A DNA stretch of 64,000 nucleotides from Nitratireductor luteus (GCF_026162365.1 NZ_JAOANW010000002.1:62001-126000), one strand, 5' to 3'. Shown: positions 26,589 through 34,508, counted from the stretch's first letter. Notes: generated by a model not told the origin, from the letters alone. Program-made: numbers and translations.

Positions 26589-27366
26589 TACTTGAATAGC
26601 ACTCCACTTGCCTCCCCGTGAAGTCCTCGCCCCCACGTCTTTCATCATGCCTACAATTGCGGTGCGGAATGAACATCGGCGGCAGCTATGGCGGGGTGAC
26701 CTTAAGGCCAAGTGCGACTGTCATGGCCAAGCTCCCACGCTTCAAGGTGGCTGAAGGTCGGCTGGAGACCCTGTGTTCAAACTCAAAGCCAATGATGTGA
26801 TCACTTGAGGGTTGCATTGGGGCGTCGTGCAGAGCCCCAAGTCCCCTTTGCATGGTCGGGTCTCTCACCACCCCTTCCCATGGCCTGAGGGTTCGCCTCG
26901 TGCCCGTCCTGAGGTGGGCCGAGGGTTGGCGGATGCCTACCAAAGGCGGTGGTGCCTGAAAGGGCTTTGGGTCTGTCCTTGAGGTGTCCAAGTAGGTAGC
27001 GTTGAGGACAGACTAAAGGAAGGAGCCCACTGCTCTCTTCGAGGGTTGGTGGGAGAGGAGTGGTCTATCAGCACCATGCTCCATGCGGAGCAATACGGCA
27101 GCCTGGAGGCCCCTTCATATAATGTGTGGTAATTCCGCTGAGCTAGGCAATACGGCAGCTTGGAGGGGGTCCCTGCTCGTAGATGTGTCCTAATTGCCTT
27201 TCGGCTCGACCGCCTCAGAAACGGCCTCAGAAGTCCGCTGGCGAGCGTTGACTTTGCGGAGTCCCCTTGGGTGCGTCGGCGGTTAATCGCACTCCACGGG
27301 CTTCCCTGAGTCGCTGTGAGGATGTGCACGGAGAGCGCATTGAGGCGCCCTCCATGCCATGTTTTG
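26589..27366. other. Long non-coding stretch of the element with a two-copy direct repeat
   Basis: About 780 bases without a convincing gene. Open frames on the minus strand (for example 26686-26991 and 26937-27386) have atypical composition, no ribosome binding site and no recognisable motif. The stretch contains a two-copy repeat at 27091-27195. It may hold a promoter for the upstream-facing 299-residue gene, or be decayed coding sequence. Confidence 0.45.
27091..27195. repeat. Two-copy imperfect direct repeat
   Basis: The unit CAATACGGCAGCYTGGAGG occurs at 27091-27109 and 27148-27166, each followed after 12-16 bases by ATGTGT, two variable bases and TAATT (27122-27134 and 27183-27195). 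The period is 57-61 bases. Only two copies are visible, so this could be a control region (iteron or regulator site) or a decayed duplication. Confidence 0.6.
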
Positions 27367-28050
27367 TTAGGCAGCCTCCTCGCCATTCCGTTGGGCCGGC
27401 TTGCCGGTGTCTTTCAGGATGCCCGCAAGTTCATCGTGGTATGCGAAAAGCTGGTGGAGATTGGCTAGATATTCCTCCACTGTCACGCCAGCGGGCAGAC
27501 GTTCAGGCCGTTCCCACGCCAGCCGCTCGGCGTGCTCCATGGCCACCGCACGGGCTTCCCGTTTGGCACGAGGTCCAGGGATCAGCATGAGGTTTTCGCT
27601 GGTGAGGTCGTACGGACGGCCCTCATATTTCACGATTTGCCCTGCTCCGGCGTCGGTGAAGAGACGGGCAACAGGGAGGTTCGCTTGGAAGGCTCCAGAG
27701 AAAATCATCTGCGCATAGACATTGCGAGCCTCGCTGTGGTTGTCATTTGTTCCCCACGAGTGGCCTGTGCGGCAAAGCTCGTAGCCGATTGCTAGAGCGG
27801 CGGCGCTGAAGTGGAATTGCTGCGGGTGGGCGTCTCCAAGCAGGACGATGCGCTCGGCCAAAGCTGGCACATCCGGCTCGGCCTCCGGTTCGGGATACGG
27901 CGAGACGATGCCCCTCACCCAATAGGGGGCGGCAGTCTCTGAGAGGATTGTGTGAACCTGCTCCCGCACCTGAAGGCGCTTGGAAGTGACTAGGGGAAAT
28001 GGGTGGGCTTTGTTGGACGGCAAGGGAATGCTCCTTTTGGCTAGGCTCAT
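27367..28050 (-). CDS. Hypothetical protein of the element, 227 residues
   Basis: I do not recognise a family. The protein has a Pro-rich acidic stretch (YPEPEAEPDVPALAERI), a central helical part and a conserved-looking SEARNVYAQMIFSGAF region, and ends in a charged tail. No signal peptide or membrane segment is present. ATG 28050 lacks a clear ribosome binding site; a later start near residue 12-20 is possible. It is transcribed in the same direction as the neighbouring small gene, 139 bases apart. Confidence 0.55.
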   Translation of the reverse strand: MSLAKRSIPLPSNKAHPFPLVTSKRLQVREQVHTILSETAAPYWVRGIVSPYPEPEAEPDVPALAERIVLLGDAHPQQFHFSAAALAIGYELCRTGHSWGTNDNHSEARNVYAQMIFSGAFQANLPVARLFTDAGAGQIVKYEGRPYDLTSENLMLIPGPRAKREARAVAMEHAERLAWERPERLPAGVTVEEYLANLHQLFAYHDELAGILKDTGKPAQRNGEEAA

Positions 28051-28189
28051 TGGATTGGGTTCGCCGGCGTGCGGCGCTGGGGGCGCTCTGTGGGAGCGTC
28101 AGGGTCCAATGCTGGGGCTAGCTTCTGGGAGCATTCCTCCTCTCGTAGGGATTGTCAGGCTGCGGCTCGGCTGCGGCGGCGGATAACCT

Positions 28190-28387
28190 TCATGGCATAT
28201 GGAAGTAGGGCTTAGATTCACGCACCAAGCCCTCCAGGTCGATCCTGCCGTCTCGATACGGGAAACGCCCGACGGGAACGTACTTGTCCAGCAAGCCCCT
28301 GCTAATCTCTAGAAAGCCTTCAACCTCATCAGCGGCCAGCTTGAAACGGTCCATGAGGTAGACACGGGCGTTGTCCTCTATCGACAT
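28190..28387 (-). CDS. Small hypothetical protein, 65 residues
   Basis: A short ORF with coding-like composition: MSIEDNARVYLMDRFKLAAD begins an amphipathic helix, and the tail is RIDLEGLVRESKPYFHMP. AGGAG lies 11 bases before the ATG. No family is recognised. It probably heads the unit with the 227-residue gene downstream. Confidence 0.5.
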   Translation of the reverse strand: MSIEDNARVYLMDRFKLAADEVEGFLEISRGLLDKYVPVGRFPYRDGRIDLEGLVRESKPYFHMP

Positions 28388-28623
28388 TTGCGGCGTTGCT
28401 CCTCAGCCAGGGAATGGGATTGGCGCACTGCATAGCACAGAGGCGTAGCAAAATGGAAGAATAAAATAAGACAATTCTCATTTTGGCTATGGTGTTATAA
28501 ATTAATCTATCAATATAGACATACGCTCTAGGTATATTCCGAGGTCATAAAGTAGTCCCATGAGTCAAACCTATCGTGTTAACCAGCAAGCGAAACGACT
28601 AATGGAAGGGTGAGGGCGCGTAG
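28388..28623. promoter_or_regulatory. AT-rich divergent promoter region in the element
   Basis: The segment around 28441-28560 is markedly richer in A and T than any other part of the window and separates a minus-strand unit (28190 leftward) from a plus-strand unit (28624 rightward). It probably contains promoters for both, and may bind a nucleoid or silencing protein. No specific operator can be named. Confidence 0.45.
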
Positions 28624-28770
28624 ATGACCAATGGGGTGGATAAGATGCTAAGGCTGGTCTTGCCTCTAAGTATCCTTGTGGTGGGTGGCGTAATTGCCAC
28701 CATGTTCCGCTACGAGACCCATGCGGTTGGGTCCCGTGTGCGGTTCATGATCGGTGGGCAGGGACCATGA
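28624..28770 (+). CDS. Small single-helix membrane protein, 48 residues
   Basis: A 48-residue ORF with the hydrophobic helix LRLVLPLSILVVGGVIATMF (about residues 9-28), a charged N-terminus (MTNGVDK) and a basic tail. GGGTGAGGG lies about 10 bases upstream of ATG 28624. The stop overlaps an ATG of a second reading frame (ATGA at 28767). No homologue is known to me. Candidates are a small membrane toxin, a holin-like protein or a mere chance frame. Confidence 0.45.
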   Translation: MTNGVDKMLRLVLPLSILVVGGVIATMFRYETHAVGSRVRFMIGGQGP

Positions 28771-29180
28771 TGTTCTGTGCTGGGGGTGGCGGCCATAACG
28801 TGTGTCTGCCCCTCCTCACCCCCGGCATGGAGGCCATCCCCAAGGTTCAAGCTAATGCCTCCTCCTCTAGGCCAGCCAACCGCATCTCCGATGAGGAGTT
28901 CAAGCGCCTCTTGGAGAACCTCGACCGTAAGGTTCAACAAGCTTGCCTGCAACTCCGGTTTGGTGTGGCTTCGCCACGATTGATTAGTTGGTTCGGCGCA
29001 AACCGCGCCTCCCGTCAGGGTTATGAGGCCACCCCCCGGTCTGGATGTTCTGCGAGGATGCGGAAGACGCTGGCACGGCTGATGCCCAGAGCATGCTTAA
29101 TGTCATTCGCGGACCTACCCTCTGCCCTGAGGCGCAGCACCTCGGCCGCCTTCCTGCGGGCGGTGGGCTGCCTCCCCTGA
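28767..29180 (+). CDS. Questionable ORF coupled to the small membrane protein
   Basis: The start overlaps the previous stop by 4 bases (ATGA). The first about 75 residues, including RISDEEFKRLLENLDRKVQQ, look like real protein. From about 29021 onward the frame lies opposite the serine recombinase gene, so that part is probably a shadow. It may be the remnant of a gene whose 3' end was replaced when the recombinase arrived. Confidence 0.25.
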   Translation: MMFCAGGGGHNVCLPLLTPGMEAIPKVQANASSSRPANRISDEEFKRLLENLDRKVQQACLQLRFGVASPRLISWFGANRASRQGYEATPRSGCSARMRKTLARLMPRACLMSFADLPSALRRSTSAAFLRAVGCLP

Positions 29181-29626
29181 TACTTGCCATCGGCTTTGGC
29201 TTTAGCGATGCCCTCGCGCTGGCGCTCAAGCATTAGCTCCCTCTCAAACTCCGCGATAGACCCCAGGAGGTTGAGCATGAGCTTCCCCGTAGGCGTGGCC
29301 GTATCAAGGTTCATGGAAAGGATGCGAAGCTCCACTCCCTTCACCCTTAGCGTCTCGGTGATCGCCACGAGGTCCGCCACCGAGCGGGCCAGACGGTCCA
29401 GCTTGGTGACAACCATAATGTCCCCCTCCCGGACCCACTCAAGGGCGGCCTCTAGCTGCGGTCGAGTGGACGCAACGGAGGAAAGCTCCTCACGGAATAT
29501 CTTGGTGCATCCCGCGGTTTCCAGGTCGCGAAGCTGTGCTTCAAGGCCCGCCTTCTGGTCGGCGGTGGAGGTGCGGGCGTAGCCGATAAGCACCCCCCGC
29601 GTAGTCGTGGCCGCTGGCGTCGTCAT
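29021..29626 (-). CDS. Serine recombinase (resolvase/invertase family)
   Basis: A 201-residue small serine recombinase. The catalytic Ser20 is in IGYARTSTADQ; the VVTKLDRLARSVADL segment, the ATPTGKLMLNLLGSIAEFER stretch and a C-terminal helix-turn-helix (SANDIKHALGISRASVFRIL) complete the resolvase layout. ATG 29626 follows GAGACC; an earlier in-frame codon adds a basic extension. It catalyses site-specific cleavage and rejoining, most likely at sites in the repeat-rich region just upstream. Whether it resolves cointegrates or inverts a segment is not known. Confidence 0.9.
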   Translation of the reverse strand: MTTPAATTTRGVLIGYARTSTADQKAGLEAQLRDLETAGCTKIFREELSSVASTRPQLEAALEWVREGDIMVVTKLDRLARSVADLVAITETLRVKGVELRILSMNLDTATPTGKLMLNLLGSIAEFERELMLERQREGIAKAKADGKYQGRQPTARRKAAEVLRLRAEGRSANDIKHALGISRASVFRILAEHPDRGVAS

Positions 29627-29655
29627 GGCAATTAGGTCTCCGTTTCGGCGTCTAT

Positions 29656-29760
29656 GTGAGACCATTATGAGAGACTTTCGAAAGAAATGTCAAGAGACCA
29701 TTCGTATGAGACTCAATTGAGCTATTTGACTAAGACTCACACGGGCTTGCTCTAGTGAGA
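29656..29760. promoter_or_regulatory. GAGAC-rich repeat region, putative recombination (res) site and promoter
   Basis: Upstream of the serine recombinase gene, GAGACCATT followed by TATGAGA(G)ACT is repeated (about 29658 and 29693), with further TGAGAC/AGACTCA elements at about 29706, 29733 and 29755 and a CTCAATTGAG palindrome at 29712-29721. Multiple short recombinase-binding subsites beside the gene are what a res site looks like. The same region must also hold the promoter of the plus-strand TIGR02391 gene. This reading is inference. Confidence 0.5.
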
Positions 29761-29807
29761 CCGGCGCTCCTCCTGGTAACGTACAGCTTTGAGTAGGAGG
29801 GCTGAAG

Positions 29808-30554
29808 ATGCGACCGCTGGATCAGATCATGCCGCCAGTTGAGCTGGTGCTCAATATGGAGCCGGAGGAGCTTGGCGCGAAGCTCTTGTTTGTCCTGCGA
29901 GACGTGGCGGCAGACAACTCGATGAGTATGGTGAACCGAAACGGTTTTGTGGCGTCGCTCTTCACGCCCCAAGGAGGCCGCCAATCACCGGCGTTCCCCA
30001 TTAAGCTGCGCGAAAGTGTTGAGCTGGCAGTTACCGAGGCGTGGGTATGGCTGGAGGCCCAAGGCTTCCTGATCCCCGCCCCAGGGGAAAACGGCCGGAA
30101 TGGTTATCGTGTGCTGAGCCGCCGCGCCGCCCAGTTTGAGGATGATACTGACTTCACCCGATACTCAGCCTCCCGTTATCTCCGAAAGGAGCTTTTGCAT
30201 CCCGCAATCGCGAACAGCGTTTGGTCCGCCTTCCTACGCGGCGAGTATGATGTTGCAGCCTTCCAAGCGATGAAGGCCGTTGAGGTGAAAGTGAGGCAGG
30301 CTGCCGAGTACGGCCAAGCAGAAGTCGGTGTCCCCCTCATGAGAAAGGCCTTCGATCCGAGGATCGGCCCTCTGACCGATAAGGAACTTGAGGGTGGCGA
30401 ACGCCAGGCAATGTCCGACCTGTTCGCGGGAGCTATGGGTTCGTTCAAGAACCCTCAATCCCATCGCAACGTCAACCTCACAGACCCCGTGGAGGCCATG
30501 GAGGTGGTCATGTTGGCCAACAACCTGCTGCGCATCGTTGATCGGCGGGGGTGA
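29808..30554 (+). CDS. TIGR02391 (Hypoth_Ymh) family protein
   Basis: A 248-residue protein with an all-helical Ymh domain at its C-terminal half: SVWSAFLRGEYDVAAFQAMK, then VEVKVRQAAEY and the motif FKNPQSHRN (Lys214-X4-His219), then a helix EAMEVVMLANNLLRIV. This family is frequent in mobile elements and defence-rich regions; from general knowledge I place it near the HEPN nuclease superfamily, where Arg-X4-6-His is the active motif, here with Lys for Arg. The N-terminal 120 residues look like a winged helix (TEAWVWLEAQGFLIP). The start has GTAGGAGGG upstream. Function unproven. Confidence 0.8.
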   Translation: MRPLDQIMPPVELVLNMEPEELGAKLLFVLRDVAADNSMSMVNRNGFVASLFTPQGGRQSPAFPIKLRESVELAVTEAWVWLEAQGFLIPAPGENGRNGYRVLSRRAAQFEDDTDFTRYSASRYLRKELLHPAIANSVWSAFLRGEYDVAAFQAMKAVEVKVRQAAEYGQAEVGVPLMRKAFDPRIGPLTDKELEGGERQAMSDLFAGAMGSFKNPQSHRNVNLTDPVEAMEVVMLANNLLRIVDRRG

Positions 30555-30662
30555 GGCTGCTCTGGCCTAATTGGGTCTCATCCCCACCCCAAGGGGGGAA
30601 GGTCGGCCATTGGTCGCGTTAGGTTGCCTGTCGGATGCGTGACCCCTATTTTTTGGCGGGCA

Positions 30663-32078
30663 CTACCTCCCCGGATTGATGATCGCGGGAACCATCCCCG
30701 CGCAATAAACTTCGGCCAGTTCCAATTGGCTTAGCTTCGCGAGGTGTTCGGCCTCGTGGTAATCGGATAGCCAGCCCACAAGGTTCTCACGGCTCGACCG
30801 ATGATAGGTGTGGAACAGGAAGTCGAAGGCATCTAGCGGATGCCAAGGGCCTGGGCCTCGCTCAGATTCAACTTCCAAAGCTTGCATGAGCAGCACAAAT
30901 GGATCACGCGTGAAGCTGGGGGGAATTGTCTGAAGCTGCTGCATCGCGCGAAATACTTGGTAGGCCTCAAGGTGCTTCATCCGCGCCCGGTGCATGTCCA
31001 AGACCCTCCCCAAGCGCTCAGGGGGAAACTCGGGAATCTTGAACCCCCAGCCTCCCACCTCGTAATGAGCGGTGGTATTGCCTTCTCCGATGAGGAACGG
31101 TCGGTTAGTGACGTAGACAAAAGCGCAAGGGGCGGGCTGACTCTCTACGGTTAGGTCGTTTTCAGCGGCGCTCATCTGAGCAAACAGCTCGTTGCCCCAT
31201 TCGGGAGAGCCACTGCTATCTCTACGAATGGCGCGGTTCAACTCGATGAAAACCATTCGCTCGTGATCCGCGTGCTTCTTGAGAGCGTCGTGAAGCTTGC
31301 CTCGAAACCTAGGCGGATGCGCTGAATCACCCGCGCGTCCAGAACGGGAGCTTACAGCCTTCGCCTCGACCGAGAAGCGTTTGCCAGTCCCCTTATTGAT
31401 CGCAGTGAATTCGCAATGCGACCTTCCAACGTCGCCCTCATCCTCGAATTCTATTCTATATCCGGCACGGGCAAATATGCCTATGACATGAGCCTCGTAT
31501 AGCGCGCCCTCGTAGCCAAACGGGTTCTTAAGGCGTTCCACTAATTGAGGCGGGATTTGCTCGTTGTGTGCGCAGAGGTACAGGTCGTAGGCCAATGCAA
31601 CTAGCGCCATCATTGGGCCAGAAGGAGAGACGGAATAGAGGCCGCGCTGGTCCGGCGTTGACGCCCGCTGCGCGTCTGTAAAGAGCTTGAACTGGCGCAA
31701 GATCGGATGCTGCTGGTGAAGCAACTTCGACCGCTCAGTAGTCCACCAATCGCGTCCTAATGCTATTGTCAGGAATGAGAAGAGAAAGTCCGTGAAGGTG
31801 CGCCAATTTTTTGATGCGTAAGCCTTGCCGTTTACCCGTACGAACCGGGTGTTTCCTTGCTGCCAAGTTTCGAGCGGCCGCCCATAACCAAAGCGGCGCT
31901 TCTCGCCTTGCGGCAGGGCCTCGCGCAGAATGCCGTTCTGGGCTAGAAAATTCAGCCGATTTGGGGTGGGAGAAAGAAGATCGACGTACTTGAAATAATG
32001 GCCATGGCAAGCCCCGAACCGCTTCCCTGAATTGCAGGGGCAGGCTGCCATGTCGTCCACAGGATGCTCGCGACTCAT
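30663..32078 (-). CDS. SEC-C domain protein with possible PD-(D/E)XK nuclease motif
   Basis: A 471-residue protein. Residues 13-26 form a SEC-C zinc motif (CPCNSGKRFGACHG). Around residues 189-240 a helix with Glu195, a strand with Glu223 and the strand motif SVEAK (Glu238-X-Lys240) fit the (D/E)-Xn-(D/E)XK pattern of restriction-like nucleases (KRFSVEAKAVSSRSG). The remaining 230 residues are not recognised. ATG 32078 is chosen because GGAG lies 7 bases upstream. The gene is convergent with the TIGR02391 gene and divergent from the HEPN-like gene. SEC-C is clear; the nuclease is inferred from pattern only. Confidence 0.65.
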   Translation of the reverse strand: MSREHPVDDMAACPCNSGKRFGACHGHYFKYVDLLSPTPNRLNFLAQNGILREALPQGEKRRFGYGRPLETWQQGNTRFVRVNGKAYASKNWRTFTDFLFSFLTIALGRDWWTTERSKLLHQQHPILRQFKLFTDAQRASTPDQRGLYSVSPSGPMMALVALAYDLYLCAHNEQIPPQLVERLKNPFGYEGALYEAHVIGIFARAGYRIEFEDEGDVGRSHCEFTAINKGTGKRFSVEAKAVSSRSGRAGDSAHPPRFRGKLHDALKKHADHERMVFIELNRAIRRDSSGSPEWGNELFAQMSAAENDLTVESQPAPCAFVYVTNRPFLIGEGNTTAHYEVGGWGFKIPEFPPERLGRVLDMHRARMKHLEAYQVFRAMQQLQTIPPSFTRDPFVLLMQALEVESERGPGPWHPLDAFDFLFHTYHRSSRENLVGWLSDYHEAEHLAKLSQLELAEVYCAGMVPAIINPGR

Positions 32079-32248
32079 AGATTGTCTCCGTCGACTCAAG
32101 TTATCATAGGCATTTCAGGGGCGACATGAGGGGAACTCGTGGCCCAGGGCGCACCAGCCGAGCCTTACAGCCTCCACCAAGGCCTCTTGGCCTATACGGG
32201 TCGTAGCCACTTACAACGTTGAGCTTTCCTCTAAGCGGAGGTTTGGAA

Positions 32249-33115
32249 ATGGCAGCGGCTCCCGATCGAATTATTGTCAAACTCGATCCCAACGGGGTCG
32301 CAGCGCCGGTTCACCGAGCGGTAAGCATCACGACTCACGTGGTCGCATTTTGCCTGGAAAGCATCGCGGGGGAGGAGCTAGACTCGTCAGAGATGCATGG
32401 CGGCTTCATCAGTTACAAGTTCTCTGAAGTCGAAGCCTCGCCAGAAGAACGCCGCGAGACGTACCAGAACTGGGTGTTGAGTAAGGGCTTTCAGGACCTC
32501 GCGAGAGGAATAAGGGAAACATTGGAAGAGGCAAAATTCTACCTTGCTATTGTCGGCCGCCGCCAAGCCATTACCACATGGGCGAGGTTCCAAACCGAAA
32601 TGGAGGCCTCCCGGACTCAAGCTCAGAAGCTGACGTTCCCGGCTCTTCTTTCGGAGGTGAACGCGGGTTTGCGGGAGCCCATGACCTTTGACAGCGAGTT
32701 TGCCTCACTTCAAAAGGTCCGAAACTGCCTTGAGCATCGCGGAGGGCGCGTCGGCAGGAAAGACATCAATCCAGAGACCGGATTGCTCATCCTCAGCTTT
32801 CCCCGCCTGAAGCTCTTCTACAACCGGGGTGAAGAGGAGATCGAAGTCGCTCCTGGAGAGGTAATCGATACCTACGCGCCGGGTGTCCGGGTGCCAGACG
32901 AAGGCGGAGGGGTCACAATATTCATGAAGCGCGTAACGCGGTCACGAGAGTACGCGTTAGGTGAGCCGGTCGTTATCACAGCGTCGGATTTCTTTGAGAT
33001 AGCGATGGCATGCCATCTCTTTGCGAGCGACGTGGCTGCAAAGCTTCCGACAGCCGATCACGAGCGCAATCCTCTCCTAGGCAACAGCGGGGCCGCTAAC
33101 TCACCGGCAGCTTAA
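32249..33115 (+). CDS. HEPN-like hypothetical protein, 288 residues
   Basis: I know no named family for the whole protein. A mostly helical N-terminal half ends with the motif KVRNCLEHRGG, where Arg158-Asn-Cys-Leu-Glu-His163 fits the Arg-X4-6-His (often RN..H) signature of HEPN ribonucleases. The C-terminal third is beta-rich (LLILSFPRLKLFYNRGEEE). ATG 32249 follows GGAGG 7 bases upstream. The 3' end overlaps the convergent integrase gene by 20 bases. HEPN proteins are common toxins and antiviral effectors; that role here is inference. Confidence 0.55.
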   Translation: MAAAPDRIIVKLDPNGVAAPVHRAVSITTHVVAFCLESIAGEELDSSEMHGGFISYKFSEVEASPEERRETYQNWVLSKGFQDLARGIRETLEEAKFYLAIVGRRQAITTWARFQTEMEASRTQAQKLTFPALLSEVNAGLREPMTFDSEFASLQKVRNCLEHRGGRVGRKDINPETGLLILSFPRLKLFYNRGEEEIEVAPGEVIDTYAPGVRVPDEGGGVTIFMKRVTRSREYALGEPVVITASDFFEIAMACHLFASDVAAKLPTADHERNPLLGNSGAANSPAA

Positions 33116-34412
33116 CGGCCTCCACCAACGCCCTCTTCGCCTTCTCCGGGTCCTGCCCAGCGTATCCGTGCTGGCTTAGCTCCAGCGATTTCGGCCGGTC
33201 GGTGTCGGTGTGGCCGATCACCCACGTTAGTGTCCATTCATCAAAGCCGGCATCACCAGCTAGGCGGGCGTCACGGGCCTTACGGATGAACCAGCGGCGG
33301 AACGAATGGAAGTCCACGTTGGATTTGGCCTTGCCGTTGGGGCGCTCGTCCACCTTCATGTTACGACGGTAGCGCGTGAAGCGTTTGGCAGCGGGGTCTG
33401 AGCGGGACTCACGGGAAGCGGTGAGCGGCGGAAGGTCCTCTATAAGGAAATCTCCCGGTTTTTTTCCCTCCACCCGCCGCGTGATGATCTCCTTGAGGGC
33501 ACTGTGAATGGGCACGGTGCGGCGGGCGTTATCCGTCTTGCCAGCCCACACGCTGAATAGACCCCCCTGACAGTCCGCAACATGAAGCTGGCAGATTTCC
33601 TCCAGGCGCATTCCGCTGAGAGCGGCGATACGCATGAGGTCTCCTAATACGGTACCGCCATCTCCTGAGAGGAGGATGGAAACCTCCTCATCGGTGAACG
33701 GGCGTTTCCCTTTGTCGGGCTCTGCTTCGCGGCGTGGCCTCCGGGAGGCAGGCAGAGTTTGGCCGCTCCAAGGGTTCTCGGCCGCGTGGCCCTTCTCCAG
33801 AAGCCACTTCCAGTACTGGCGAAGGAAGGCAAGATAGGCTCCGGCCTTCTTTGCACTCCGCCCTACCGTGAGGGTCTCCGCAATGAAACCGCCCGCCACC
33901 TTCCGGCTCACGGCCTCCAGCGCAATGGGCAAGCGGCTGTCCCGGAGCCAATCTGAGAGCCACCCCAAGACGCGGCGGAAGTCCCCATCCGATTTCAATC
34001 GATAGCCGTGGTGGGCGGCGAAGGAGTCTGCGTGGTGATCCAGTGGCGTTACTTGGCCGCTGGCGAGATCATAGAAAGCTTGGGCGGCTTGGTGGCCGTG
34101 GGTTGCCTCTAGCTGCGTGGCCCGCATGTGGATGGCGAATTGGGTGCCCTCGACATCCTTGTGGAGCCGGTGGCGGAGCGCCTCGGCCTGAACCGGGTCA
34201 CTGGAGGCGAAGGCCGTCTCGGCCGCCGTGATGACAGACTTAAGGCGGGCCACAATGGGCCACTTGCGCTCCTCGGCAAGTTTGAGGCTGTCAGTGTGAA
34301 GCGGGAATGTTAGTTTGCTCCGACCTACCAAGTCACGGACCTTCGCAGGAACCTTTATGCGCACTCGCCATTGCTGTCCATGCCACTCTAAATATTGCTT
34401 CGGATTCGCCAC
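33096..34412 (-). CDS. Tyrosine recombinase (phage-type integrase)
   Basis: A 438-residue integrase. An N-terminal arm/core-binding region precedes the catalytic domain with SGMRLEEI (Arg269), WAGKTDNARR (Lys292), FHSFRRW (His369, Arg372), WVIGHTD (His401) and the nucleophile SQHGYAG (Tyr417). All active-site residues are present, so it is probably functional. A GTG start at 34412 has GGGGTG upstream. The putative arm sites at 34423-34444 lie immediately in front of the gene, which suggests autoregulation. It inserts the element at the tRNA-Ser 3' end. Confidence 0.94.
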   Translation of the reverse strand: MANPKQYLEWHGQQWRVRIKVPAKVRDLVGRSKLTFPLHTDSLKLAEERKWPIVARLKSVITAAETAFASSDPVQAEALRHRLHKDVEGTQFAIHMRATQLEATHGHQAAQAFYDLASGQVTPLDHHADSFAAHHGYRLKSDGDFRRVLGWLSDWLRDSRLPIALEAVSRKVAGGFIAETLTVGRSAKKAGAYLAFLRQYWKWLLEKGHAAENPWSGQTLPASRRPRREAEPDKGKRPFTDEEVSILLSGDGGTVLGDLMRIAALSGMRLEEICQLHVADCQGGLFSVWAGKTDNARRTVPIHSALKEIITRRVEGKKPGDFLIEDLPPLTASRESRSDPAAKRFTRYRRNMKVDERPNGKAKSNVDFHSFRRWFIRKARDARLAGDAGFDEWTLTWVIGHTDTDRPKSLELSQHGYAGQDPEKAKRALVEAVKLPVS

Positions 34413-34422
34413 TAATCACCCC

Positions 34423-34444
34423 AGTGCCCCAACTCGGTGCCCCA
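34423..34444. repeat. Right-end pair of putative integrase arm sites
   Basis: AGTGCCCCA at 34423-34431 and GGTGCCCCA at 34436-34444, 13 bases apart in the same orientation, matching the left-end pair at 25663-25684. They lie between the integrase start and the right attachment site. Confidence 0.6.
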
Positions 34445-34508
34445 CTGGGATAGGTGAACCAGGCGGAAGTCAAGACCTTCAAGGCGTGCAGCGACGCGGG
34501 GGAGAGTT

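Noticed and set aside
26686..27386. Minus-strand frames in the gap of the element
   Set aside because: Composition is unlike protein, there is no ribosome binding site, and the frames overlap each other; left as non-coding.
28777..28983. Alternative 68-codon plus-strand frame
   Set aside because: It starts inside the other plus-strand frame, has no ribosome binding site, and reads as Ser/Pro/Arg-rich noise.
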